Positions 32,601 through 45,600 of a DNA stretch of 64,000 nt are shown piece after piece. The first letter of the stretch is position 1; every line of letters begins with the position of its first letter. The stretch comes from Ischnura elegans (taxonomy: Eukaryota; Arthropoda; Insecta; Odonata; Coenagrionidae), in assembly GCF_921293095.1 (NCBI RefSeq), contig NC_060251.1, positions 87,964,566 to 88,028,565 of the forward strand, read 5' to 3'. The position numbers were made by a program, and so were the translations under genes. Below the pieces are notes generated by a model. That model was given only the letters and a program-made list of their open reading frames with translations, was not told where the DNA came from and searched no databases.

Positions 32601-33335
32601 GCTGTTCTATCTCCGAAAACATTCTCCTTACATGCGGCGAAAAGGTTAAAATGCGTTTCGTGGGCCCATGGAGCAGGTACTTCCAGGATGGGTGTGGTAC
32701 ACCCTCCGAAGGGACGCTAATCTGCGGCCCTATCCTCGACGAGCTCACCCACGCAGGACCGTCTCTTCGACCCTACCAGCGGGGGCCTACCTCCCGAAAA
32801 GTACCGCTGTGACTGCAATTTCAAAATCAATCAATCAATCCGATCATCAAAAAATTATTGTTTTCATCGCACTCCTGCCAATAAAGCACGTCTTTCATCC
32901 GTGTTTCTACGATGAAAAATAACGATTTTGTTAACTTTGCTAAAAACGTGGCTGCAGACAACCGGAAAAATGGTCATTTTAGCAAAGTTAACAAAATCCT
33001 TATTTTTCATTGCAGAAACACAGTTCAAAGACGTACTTGATTGCTTCATTGGCAGGAGTGCGATGAAAACAATCATTTTTTGATGATCGGATTGATTGAT
33101 TGATTTTCAAATTGCAGTCAGAGCGGTCACTTTTCGGGAGGGAGGCTGCCTGCTTGTAGGGTCGAGGAGACGGTCCTGCGTGGGTGAGCTAGTCGGGGAT
33201 AGGGTCCTGGATTAGGGATCCTTCGAAGTGCTTCGGCGAAAGTGCTGACCCCATGGTAGGGAGGAAGAAAAAGTACGTCCACAGCAGTCTGCCGTGCGGA
33301 CGTACTAGGTACGTCCACAGCAGTGAAAGGGTTTA
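32587..33335. mobile_element. TTAA foldback element (long inverted arms), copy 1
   Basis: It starts TTAAccctttcgctgctg and ends cagcagtgaaaggg followed by TTTA, a likely mutated TTAA. The two halves fold on each other: atcaatcaatccgatcatca, atcgcactcctgccaat, cgatgaaaaataacgatttt and ttagcaaagttaacaaaa appear in both orientations around a centre near 32960. The same family is at 42535-43265 in inverse orientation. There is no transposase. The TTAA target and CCC ends suggest mobilisation by a piggyBac-type enzyme. Confidence 0.87.
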
Positions 33336-33600
33336 GTGGAAAAATTTGGTATCGTCTTACACCCCAGTTGTCTTGTACACCGGGAATTCAGTTCCATTAT
33401 GGGATCATTATTTAATGAATATTGCTTCGCTCAATTACTAACACTAATGGATACCAAGCAGTTATGAAAAAAAAATTAAATTTGTTCTTTGTTTTCTTTT
33501 TTTAATGGGCTATGGATGTGGAAGTTTTATTTGCATGCGTATATTTGATTGCAGTTGGTGCAAATATTTTGGTTGGAGTTGTTAAGCCCATTCCTCCACA

Positions 33601-36600
33601 ATGAATTATACTGTTTATGGGGAAAAGAAACCTCCTTCAAGCTTAGAAGATGTTGATTATGTTGGAGCAAGTGCCATTGTTTGTTTATATGTGACAATGT
33701 TACTGATTGGAGCTTGGGCATCATGGCGACAGTTCAAGGCTAAGTCACTGCGTGAGACCTCGGGAAGTGAAGAGTTGTACCTGGCTGGGAGACAGTTAAG
33801 CTTGCCTGTTGCTGTTGCTACTCTTGCAGGTAATTTTTTCTTAAGTAATTTGATGATTTAAAATTCGAAAATTGTAAGTAGTACTGAATTAGTGATTTAA
33901 GCATTGTAAACTTAGTCCTGAAATGGTATGAGTGACTTCAGGGTTGAATAATCATTCTCTTGGTAGGAAACTTGACTGTGGTTGTGCATCTAGTACCGAT
34001 TTATGAATGGAGACTAATTGAGAATATTTTTGGGAGAATGGCTGTTGTAGTCCTTTAAAAAATCAAAATATGTGTATAATTTTTAGCTGATCGGGTGAGG
34101 AAAAATAATTCTGTTTACTTTGTAGTATAAGAGAAACTTAAACATAGGTTTTAAATCCATGAGAATGGGTTGAATTGCTCGCCAAAACCTGAAATCTAAG
34201 GAAAATGTATTTAATTGGCTAAGTTTTTCAATTTATGTTGTCTAAAGGTTTATCTTACAGAAAGAACTTCAAATAGTTTTCACAAATAGTGTTGGTTTTT
34301 AACCTTAGCCTTCATACTACAGAATCTAAGCTTGCTGCAATGGTTAGGTTTAGATCAAAAATGACCACACTTCTATCTCCACCAAAGATGGGAGCATAAA
34401 ATCATATTTCAGTTTTCACAAAGTCATTCTCCAGGTTTTGATGAATACCTAATTGCTATTATCAAATGATCAATCGGTGCTCCTGATAAGGGAAATTAAT
34501 TGCCACTATGTAACAAATTATCAGAGGCTTTACAAAGTTTCATTTTCTTGAATGTGAAACAATGGCTATAATTATATAAAGCTGCATTCAAGATCATCAT
34601 ACTAGATATAATCCACCTGTCTACATGGCTGAACAAAATTTATGGTATCCCCACGTCTCGTTGAATCATTTCAATTATCAGGTAATCCTGATGATTACCA
34701 GGTGCTTGGTGATAGTGCCAGTGAAATATGGCTGTATAATAAATTAGCAGAGGATTTAAAAATCTCTCTTGAAAATGAAACAATGCTTTACAAAGTTAGA
34801 CTTGAGACCCTCACAATAGAGATAGTGTGTATTTGACTTGTCTTACGGGTAATTGTAAGAAGCTGAATGAAACTGAATCTCTTTGAATACATATGGACTG
34901 ATAATTCTGATTCAGAATGCAGTTTGGAGGCATGAATGAAATCCACTTGAGCTTATTTCAATCTCATGGACACATTTTAGAAAAAAAATAATTGCTTAAA
35001 AATGCTTATTTAAAAAAATTTTGTTTTGACGAATGTGGAAAGTAGACTTTAAAAATATTAACAGCACTTGGGTATTATTCTAGTAAGCAAACATTCAAGA
35101 AAATACAAACATGTAAATTTTCTGTTTAACCCTTTCCTGCTAGTGCCTGTGAAAGGATGTGTTTTCAGTGGTACGAGTAGCACGAGAATATTTTAAACCT
35201 CTTTTTCACAGAGGTCTTTTTTTGGGTGGAGTTACTCTGGTCTTCCCTCCCCACAAATTTGGACCAAACTGAATGGGTCGCCGGCTATTACTCAGGCCAC
35301 TGGACTAGGCCCTCTTACCCTAACTTAGCATGAGTCCACAGTCAACTTATTTCAATACAATTTTCCTAAAATAGTTTGCACTTATATAAGAATAACTAAC
35401 ATTTTTTAGGCATTTTAAAATTTTAAATGGATTAATAGCAGGGATCTTAAACGTTTTTTAATGGATGGGCCAAAAATCGATTTCATGTCATCCAGAGGCC
35501 CACAATGCTCCACATCACTTAAATACCACCTGATCAATAAAATGAAAAAAATTTCAAAGTGCTATAATATTTATTGATTAAAAAGTTCAATCAATCAATG
35601 CGATTGTGGAGGAGTGTGTTGATATTTGGTTTTATTTTTGTAGTTGCAAATATTTTCTTTAGCCTCTAGTGGCTGCAAGAAATTAGCCGGCGGGCTGCAT
35701 GTGGCCTGGGGGCCATGGGTTGAAGTCCCTTGATTTATAGAGCTGTTAACAAAGTTAGTAAGCACAAGGCACTAAAACTTTAACTCCATAAGTTAGTGGC
35801 ATTGCCAGGAACTTCGTTTGGGGGGTTCAAAACCAGGAGGGAAAATTTTTGAAAAACAGGATACTAAGGAGAGGGTTTTAAACTAATTTTAACACTTTTA
35901 ATAATCGGGAAAAAAACTTCATTTTTCAAAGAAATCTTTAGTAAATGCATGGTTTTTCAAAATTTGTTTTTTTTTATGGTGCAAAGTTAGTGTACTTTAA
36001 TATTTTGGGGGAGGTACGGCTCCTCCCTCGCTACCCCACTGCCATAAGACCATTAATAGTAATGCTAAAATTTCATTTAAAAATTGCATATACACATTAA
36101 AAAACTAAGAATTCATATCAAAATAAAAAACTGGAGTATGCATTAAAATTTTTCTTTGCGAAAACCGTTGACAATATGACCACTTCACAACAGATTCCTG
36201 CTGTGAGGAGGATAATATACGAGTGGCAGGGTTGGGCCCAATTGCTGAGGAATGGCATTAAGGTATTGCTAAGCTGGGTCTCAGGCAGGGCGTGAATACT
36301 TCTGACCATTGCTACCTCAGCAGTCGCTCCCCTTCCCCCACGTCGAATCTAGTCAATGTCCATTCATTTGCATTGAAATATCCATGCTGGCTGGTGCCGA
36401 TGTTTATTACCAACTTTTATTTACACCATACCGAAACTGCCATAATTAAAAAAATGTATTCAAGTAATGTTATTTCGAAAGTAGTTTCCAAAAAGAATCG
36501 TTTTATTAATAATCGAGGCATTAAATAGTTTGACAATATATGTACCTGAATTTATTAAAACATTTAAAGACTATAAAAATTCTGTTTCTAATAAAAAATA

Positions 36601-39600
36601 TTAGTTTAAATAGCATTTTATACATTAAATGAAGTAGATAGTCAGGGATAAAAGTGCTTTTTTTGATATTGAAGTTTGTGTGCCATATATATTTGTGTGG
36701 TAGAGGTGTATGATATACATAGCGTTTATGTCCAGCCTATTTTTTCCTGTAATAACTAGACTCTGATTTACCTTTTTTAATTTTTTAATTTGAAGGTCAG
36801 TAGAGTTTATTATTATTATTAATGTAATAATGATGAATTATCAGGCCTATTTTCCATGCATTGAAAAAAATGACTGCATTTTATTGGAAGTCTTCCCTTG
36901 GAGGTTAATGCTTTTAATTTATCTCCTATCCCATCCATAGTATTTTCACAGTACATCTTATAATATTTTACAAATATTTTTTTTCATAGCTACCCAGATT
37001 GGAGGTGCCTTCCTTTCTGGCACTGCAGAAGAAACCTACAAGCGAGGAATCTTATGGTGCCCTGTTCCATTTGCATACATATCCGGGATGGTAATTAGTA
37101 AGAAATTTTTTATTGTTGCCTTTGAACATGACCACTGCTTTTCAATGAGTTCATTAGGTGTAGGTTCTATGATAATACTGTTTTATTTGCTTTTGCCAGA
37201 AAGCAGTCTTTGTGTGGTATCTCCTTAAAATATTTTCATTGGAAAGATATGAAATTTTTAATATGTGGAAATTATTTTTTGGTAGATGGGTTGACATTTG
37301 CTCCGACAATGAGGAAGCGTGGATACTTGACAGTGTTTGATCCACTGCAAGAGAATTTTGGTCATGTGATGGGTGGGCTCTGCGTGGTTCCCCATATTAT
37401 TGGTGATCTATTCTGGATTGGTGCAGTTTTATCAGTTCTAGGTAAGGAAAAAAAATATTTTAGTCTATCTAATTAGATTTGCATTTAATAACCTTTGGTT
37501 AAATAAAATGATAAAACTTATTGTACTGTCGACTGGTTTATTAATAATAATGATGCGTTTTGATGCTTAGCATCATCATCAGGTCAAATAGAAATAACAA
37601 GTGAGCACTGCCGCAGCTGGTATGCTGGAATGCTGTATATCAGGCACATAAGGCTCTATTATTAATAAACCATTGGACATTTAAAATAAGTTTATCATTT
37701 TATTCAGCATGCTGTTCCACCATATCTTGCCAAACTCAGTTGAACTTACCTTTAGTTAGTCAGATATTAGGGTGATGATCTGAATGGCCCAAGGCTAAGC
37801 TGTGGCTAAGGAGTCCTTGGGGTGAGCCCATATGTGTTCACCCCTTGACCAATGAGCCCATATGAAAATAAATAGCCAAGAAGAGAATTCCAAATTCATT
37901 TACCAAACATGTAATATAAATTCTCCATCATAATGACTAAGGTATTTTGTTTTAAGTTGATGACATGCCTTTTGACTTTTTCAGTCTTTCAAAATTCTCT
38001 CCTGGCATTTAATGGCAGACAAAAATAGTGCATCTGCTGCCTGGTGGCATTTTAATATGCTCCGTGCTGGTATACCTAAGATACATTTGCCTTTTATTTA
38101 TTCATGCCTAACATTGTTGGCCTCTAATTATTAATAGGATCCACCCTGAAGGTGACGATGGGGCTGGAGAGAGAGACTTCTATACTTGTGAGCTCTGCTG
38201 TTGGGATGATTTACACGTTGTGTGGAGGCATGTTGTCTGTTGCATACACTGACGTACTGCAGATCATTGTTATATTCGTTGGCATGGTGAGTTTTAGTGC
38301 TGCTGTGTTTTTAAAATAATACATACATGTTGGGTTAGAAAAAATAATTATGTTTAACTGTTGATACCTGTTGATAAAATTCATCTCTTACTTATGGTTT
38401 TATAGTAGTTTTTTCAATTTTCTAATCATATTTAGCTATGTATTATATTCACTCAATATGGTCTAAAATTAATAGGATACAGCTCATCAGAAAAGAAACG
38501 ACAATTTTTTTTTACTATTTACCACCTGAAAGTTGCATAAATATCAGCAGAATCAGGAATTGTGTTCCTTTATTTTTTGAAATAGTCATGCACTACTATC
38601 TTCATTGGTATTTTACCCACTTAGATGGTTCGTTGTGCTTTTTGTTAGTTAACTTTTTCAGTGCTTGCCATCCTACTCAAATAGAATTACCTTCTTCAGC
38701 CGGCACAAGAACAATTATTCTTCCCTCTATCCATTGGTTCTTTTCTCTTTCTCCCCTTCAATTGCTTACCGAACATCCTTCTCTTTATCAGTATCATATT
38801 TTAAGCATCCAAGTACATTCTCCAATTCTTCATTCTCCATTCTCTGCCTTCTCCTTATTTTACTCCAGAAGTTTACATTCCTTATCTACCATGCCTACAA
38901 CTTCCTAGTTTGACATTCTCTTCATCCATTTCAGCTTTGCCTTCTCCTCTATGCCCATATCTCAAATCCCTACAGCTTCTTCTCATCCTCCTTCCTCTGC
39001 ATCCAACTTTCCACCCCATTGAGTGCTGTGATTCATATCAGACACAGGCCTTTACTTTACTCTTATATTCAATGATTCTCTCAATAACTCCTTTCTATTC
39101 ATAAATGCCTCTATTTCAATAGCTATTCCAGTCTTAATATCCTTACTGTTGCGTCTGTTTTCCTCAAAAAAAGTTGCACTTGTGGTTAAATTCTTCAACC
39201 TGTTGAAGTTTGTTACCCTTATTTTCATGTTTATCCTTGATTTATTTGCTTTCAAATCTTTAACAACACTACACAGCTCTTTTTGAATAATCCTCATACC
39301 ATATATTCACTCAGATTGTTTACCTAATGCATCGACAAGCACCTAGAAACTTTTTGCAAGCCATCTAATCAGCACCTAATTATCCATAAATCTTGCTGAC
39401 TTAAACATCAATCTGCCTGCTTTAACTCCTGCATCTAACTCTTTCAAGGTATCCTTAACATGTCCTTGGCAGTGGCGTAACTAGAAATATGCTTTGGGGG
39501 GATTACCCCTCCTCCCCCAGGGGACGGATCGGAATATTTAAAAAAAATGACATGCCTGGAAATACATTTTACATCATTTTGGTGCTAAAAAATTAACTTT

Positions 39601-42600
39601 AAGCTGATGCATTTACAATTGTCCAAACTAGGCAATGGTTTAAAATATTTATTTTTTATTTCACCGAGGCTTTGGGAGGGGGGGGGGATCTATCCCCTCA
39701 TCCATCCCCATAGTTACGCCATTGGTCCTCGGCATGCAAATTAAGTGGTGAGGGTGACATTGGACAGCCTTGTTTTATACCTCAGCCTATGCTTTCCCAC
39801 CCTCCTGGGTCTCCAATGACTACCCTCTTGCTAATTAGTTTTCTAGCATAATGTTTCACTTTCAACAAACTATTGATACATATTAAATATAAGGGATCTG
39901 AAGCAATATCCACTTGTCTCAGCAACATGAAATGACTTTGTATTTTTAGTAAGGATAGTTAATTAGATTTGGCTTCATGTTGTGATAAATTGTACTATTT
40001 CATGAGCTCTCTCATTTATGATTTGCTTGTACTGTTATAGTCTGCTTCCAAAAAAAATTTTGGTTCAAAAATGAAGAAATCTTTCTTGTATTAATCATTC
40101 ATTTTCTCTTAATCTCCGCAGTTTCTAAGCCTTGGATTTATGTTGACAAATGAGGCTGTGTCACATTCTGGCCTTGGTGGATCTGTGTCTGATTGGTTGG
40201 GACATGTTTCTGCCGCGCAGGCTGGAAGCTATGCTGATGGAATTCTGATTCCACTCCTGGGTGGATTACCTTGGCAGGTGAGGATGCTCTCCATAGCATT
40301 GGCGTAGCGAGGGGGGGTTTTGAGGGATAAACCTCACCCCCCACAGAGTTCAGAAATTTTTAAAGTAAAATCCATTTTATCTAATTGGATTAATATTACT
40401 TATAAAATAGTGTAAGGATTAATAAAATATCTTTCAGAAAGCCTTAAAACCCACTACATATTATTTGAAACATTTATCTTAAATTTTTTTACTTACCTGG
40501 CGGGTATTCTATAAGAGCAAAAACCCACATGGTCTATACCTTTCGGGAATAGTTTACTCACCCTCGGAATAGGTCGGAATGCAATCATTTAGTTGCGGCA
40601 ACTAAAAAGTTGCTGTGCACGGGGCCACAGCCAATACCATGTGTTTCATTGGATCTTCTTCAATGCAACTAAATAGTTGCTTTGAAAAAGTTACCAGTGC
40701 ATGGGGGCCCTAACACCCAGATCCCCAGTATTACTAGTAGTTGCGCCTAAAACCCCCCCTAGCCTTAATTCCTAGCTGCGCTGCTGCTCCCAAGTAAATA
40801 TAATTATGGAGGTGTGATGAAGTTGAACAATAGTTTTGCTGAGCTAATAAATATATTGGCTTGCAGCATTTTTATCCTAGGGTGCTAAAGCTAAAGTCTA
40901 TAATGGCCTACTGGACTAAGATGACTAATATTTTGTCTTCAATTTGCCCACAAGAATTCAAGAACTATATTTTGTATTTTTTCTCTGTGTTGAAGAAATT
41001 TCCTATCAATAAGCAAAGCCAAGAGAATATCTACATAATTTCACCTTCATGCTGACCAAATTCCGTATCTATTATGTCAAGGAAACAGGATGGCACTTTT
41101 TCACATAGGTATTTATTTATCCACACAAGGTGTTTCAGTTGTTCGGCCATTATCATGTCCACTGCGATATAATAATGTTTAGGAGCTCGTTATGTATTAT
41201 TGCGAGGTGTAGGGTGGAGTGTGGATGGATAGATCTGGGAAGAAGGGAGGCACAGGATAATGGGTTATTGGGAGGCTTGCTTGGAAAATGGGAGTGAGTG
41301 AGGAGCGTCTCATGAATGTTTTCTCATTCATTGGAAAGCTCGTCCTTCTTTCACAATCTCTAATTTTTCCATAACGTCCAGTCTTCAGCCTTTCCTTTAC
41401 ACATGAACTATCTCTGGATCAAATTCTCTGTATGTTTTTTTGAGGAGATGTTTAGCCCTGAGAGAGGTGGAATCTCCTTTTTTCCAACATTTCTTGTGTT
41501 CTGACATCTGGATGATGTGTGCAATGTATCTTCCAGGAGTGTCGAGTTATGAAAAATATTGGGGGAGCCCATACCAAGGGTCTTGCCTCAGAAAATTTTT
41601 ATAAATAGTGAGTTTTAAAGTTTTTTAAAGCATTTTAGAAGAGTCGTACGATCAACATTAGAACCCTGAAAACTTGACTCTCGATATCTGGACACTCTGG
41701 GGAAAATCGACAAGCCTGACACATTTTGTCCTCACCCCCATAATGAATTTATAGAGGGGGCTCGGGTCCCCTCAGGCTCCATGGAGTCGGTGCCACTGGA
41801 TTCATCGCTTGTCTTTATAAACCATACATCCTGGTAAAGCTAATGTGCCTCATAAAAGATAAAATACCCCCCTCCCTCCTCAGCTCCTAAAGCTCCTAAA
41901 AATTTTTGTATTGCAGTGGACATGATAATGGCATAACTACTGAAACACCTCGCATGGATAATTAAATTTGTGAAAAGTTTGGAGTGTGTAGATTCAAAAG
42001 AAACAATTGCAACTTGTTTGAAAAGGTGGAGGTAATCGATTGTATCGCCGTAGTTGACCGGTCGACGGTGAGGCTCTACTGTGAGTCGACTGGTGACTTC
42101 GGCTTCGCCCTGAAAGCAGTCAGTCTCGTACTGGACGCGCTCGGGTGCAGGTGGCCTACCACCTCCCTAAGAATATACCTGTTTTAAAACTACTTTCGTA
42201 GCCTATCATTTATCGAACATTTTTCGGTCCTTCGGGCCGGATTGGGATATAATTCGAACACAACTTGAAGACTAGGTCAGAATATGGTAGAGCAATTTTA
42301 AATTTAGATAAATTTATTAAAGACCTATGAGGTTATTAGGTACTCATTCATCATAGCTCTGTTTGTGGCACCTAAATGCCCAGAGCAGCAGGGAGAAGAG
42401 GTGACCCAGGTAGCATTCTGATGTTGGTCCAGTGTCGAAAGTGACTGCAGGAGGAGGAGGTGTTTGGAGGGAAAGGCTAAAGTAAACCTTGACACACCAA
42501 AATATTTAGGATAGCCAGATCAAAAGGGGTAATTTTAACCCTTTCACTGCTGTGAACGTACCTGGTACGTTCACACGGCAGGCTGCAGTGAACGTACTTT

Positions 42601-45600
42601 TTCTTCCTCCCTGATATGCACTTTTGCCAAAGCACTTCGAAGGGTCCCTAATCCGGGACCCTTTCCTCGACGAGCTCACCCTCGCTGGCCTCTTCGGCCC
42701 TCTGAGTGGGGGGGCTCCCTCCCCAAACGTGACCGCTCTGACTGCATTTTGAAAATCTATCAATCAATGATTGTTTGCATCGCACTCCTGCCAATCAGGC
42801 AATTAAGTACGTCTTTGAACCATGTTTCTGCGATGAAAAATGACGATTTTATTAACTTTACTTAAAACGTGGCTGCCAACCACCAGAAAATGGCCATTTT
42901 AGCAAAGTTAACAAAATCGTTATTTTTCATCGCAGAAACACGGTTCAAAGACGCACTTGATTGCTTGATTGGCAGGAGTGCGATGCAAACAATCATTTTT
43001 TGATGATCAGATTGATTGGTTGATTTTCAAATTGCAGTCAGAGGGGTCACTTTTCAGGAGGGAGGCTCCCCACTCGGCGGGCCCAAGAGATGGGCCAGCA
43101 AGGGTGGTCTCGTCGAGGAAAGGGTCCCAGATTTGTGACTCTGCGGAGGGTGTACCACTCCCATCCTAGAAGTACCTGCTCCATGGCACAACAAAATGCA
43201 TTTAAACCTTTTCGCCGCATTTGTGGAGAAGGTTTTCGGAGATTGAACAGCAGTGAAAGGGTTAAGCTGTTTATCTTATGCACACCAATACCAGATGATT
43301 GGAAGCAAGTGTTCTCATTAGTGCCCCTAAATAGAATGGTCACTTTTACCCACACTCCTTCCTCCCTTCCGTCTGTCAAAATTGACTCACCTGGGCCGAA
43401 AATGGAATTTTGTGTAGGTGCCACAAACTTGTAAAAGAACCTTTCAAAGCTACTAACCATCATCCTAAAAATAGAAGGTAGACATGAGCATATGCTCATT
43501 TATGATAAAACATTTAGCAGTGAAATCATGCTCTTGATAAACTATTACGCTTCTCTGTTTTGGAGATTTTTTTTTGAAATTTTGGATTTGGTTTTAGTAG
43601 GGATAAGGTTGTATTTAGTACACCTATTTTTCAGTTAAGTCACACGGTTGATAGTTTGATGCTCTGAATAACATTGCAGAACATGAAAGGATGTGTTGGA
43701 AATCATGAAAAAAGGAAAACTCTCTTAGCTCGGCTGAAACTTGTTATAACGATTCAGTGAGCATGTTTTCATTAGTGTGTATGCAGTTCATACTCTTTTT
43801 TTAGTCTTTCGGTGGCCTAAATTTTACTCTTACTTGCTTTTAAGGGTTACTACCAGAGAGCCCTATCCCTCAAGTCAGAGAAGAATGTCTTACCAATGTC
43901 GTTGCTGGCCTCCATTCTGCCATTGATGTTGATTGTTCCTCCAATTGTTATTGGTGGGGTAGCAAGGACTGCTGGTAGGTACTTGGATTTATTTATTTCT
44001 TGATATTAATTGTAGGTGGAATGTAAAATTTGATGAAACAGTATCATTTTCTTAACAACACCAAAACCAATGAGTGCTTATATAATGCATAGTTTCCTGC
44101 TTCACTAGGTGGAAATTTATGATATCACTCGTAATGGTAAAATTTAATTCCATTCTGTATGTACATTGTTATGTTGAATGACCATGGTTTTGACAGAGCG
44201 TGTCGTGAGGATGTGTCAAAGCCATGAATGTTTTAAAATGTGTTGAATAGGTTCAAGTGTTATTAATATGAGTGACTTCAGTCAGTATTGTGTACATGTG
44301 AAAAGTTTTTAATTAGGTGTAGCCATATCATGAAATGAGGTGCCATTTTACATTTGAAATTACATACATAATTGATTTACTCTCTGTGATTACTATTTCA
44401 GCTTGGAATATGACAGCTCTAGCTGCACCAATCAGCGATGGTGATGCATCTTTAGTTCTTCCATTGACTCTGAGATATTTGGTCCCTCGAGTGGTTACTT
44501 TTTTTGGTGTTGGCGCTGTAACAGCTGCAGTGATGTCAACAATTGACAGTGCAGTTTTAGGTGCAAGTTCAGCCATTGTAAACAATGTTTATAAAGGATT
44601 GTTGAGAACCAAGGTTTGTATTCACCAGGACTGATAATGTTGGTATTGCATAGTGTTTGAAGTTTTTATGATATTCTGCAATTTAATTATTATTGTATAT
44701 GATCTACTGGTCAAATCAGGTTATCCTGGAAAGAATTACCTAGGCCTATGACTTTTCCACATTAAATGCCATGTGCTCTGTGTAGGGCCTGTTCTTACTC
44801 TGAGGGCCTGTTAAGGCCTGTTTACACGATACATTAACACGTACGAGTTAATGTACGTTTGCGTGAATGATTTTTGTGGACCGGAACGGAACATATACGA
44901 ATGCATGAACCAAATTAGAACAGGTTCTATTTTCTGTGCATGCATTCGCACAAGTTGGGTGGTTACACGGTGCATCAAGCACTGGCACTGCAAAGTGATT
45001 TTTTATTTTCTTACATGCTTTTCGCCTTAGCTATTTCATCACCAGCTTCATTTGCCAGTGCCATGCCTGCATTTGATAATATCTTCTATTTGATTGCTTT
45101 GCTTCTGGCACATTGCCGATGCAAGTGTAAACTAGATTTCTTTCATTAAATCTGTGAGCTATGTTCTCCTATTCCCTCTTCGCTAATTTACCAACATCTT
45201 CCTTCAAGCACAGACTATTAAGCATCCCTGCTACCTTTAGTACGCACTCCATTCACACTACTGTCTTCTCCTCATCTTGTCACTTCTATATTCTATCCCC
45301 ACCCACCATGTCAGTCTCTTCCTCATTCCCTATAATTGTCTTCCAAATCACCTTTTCCAGTACATTTAATTCATATCTACATCTTTGGTGTTCCTGCAAT
45401 ATACTCCTCCTTTTTCCTCAGCAATAAAATTTTTGCCATGGCACCAATTCCATATTTTAAAATTGAATCAATGCATGTATAAATGATTAATTTACCATTA
45501 AAGATGCTCTACCCATGGCACAATAATAAATGCATAATCAAAACCTGGGAAGATCACAGCCGTAATGCATTGTCTTTGTCATCCACTGTCATCATATTAA

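Noticed and set aside
35126-35150. Another TTAA element end (ttaaccctttcctgctag)
   Set aside because: No matching inverted partner followed by TTAA could be found within the next kilobases.
38438-38908. 156-codon plus-strand open frame
   Set aside because: It is largely the pyrimidine-rich antisense of a decayed reverse transcriptase inside a transporter intron.
43047-43499. 150-codon open frame on the minus strand
   Set aside because: It overlaps the foldback element and its TTAA boundary; no domain or splice context.
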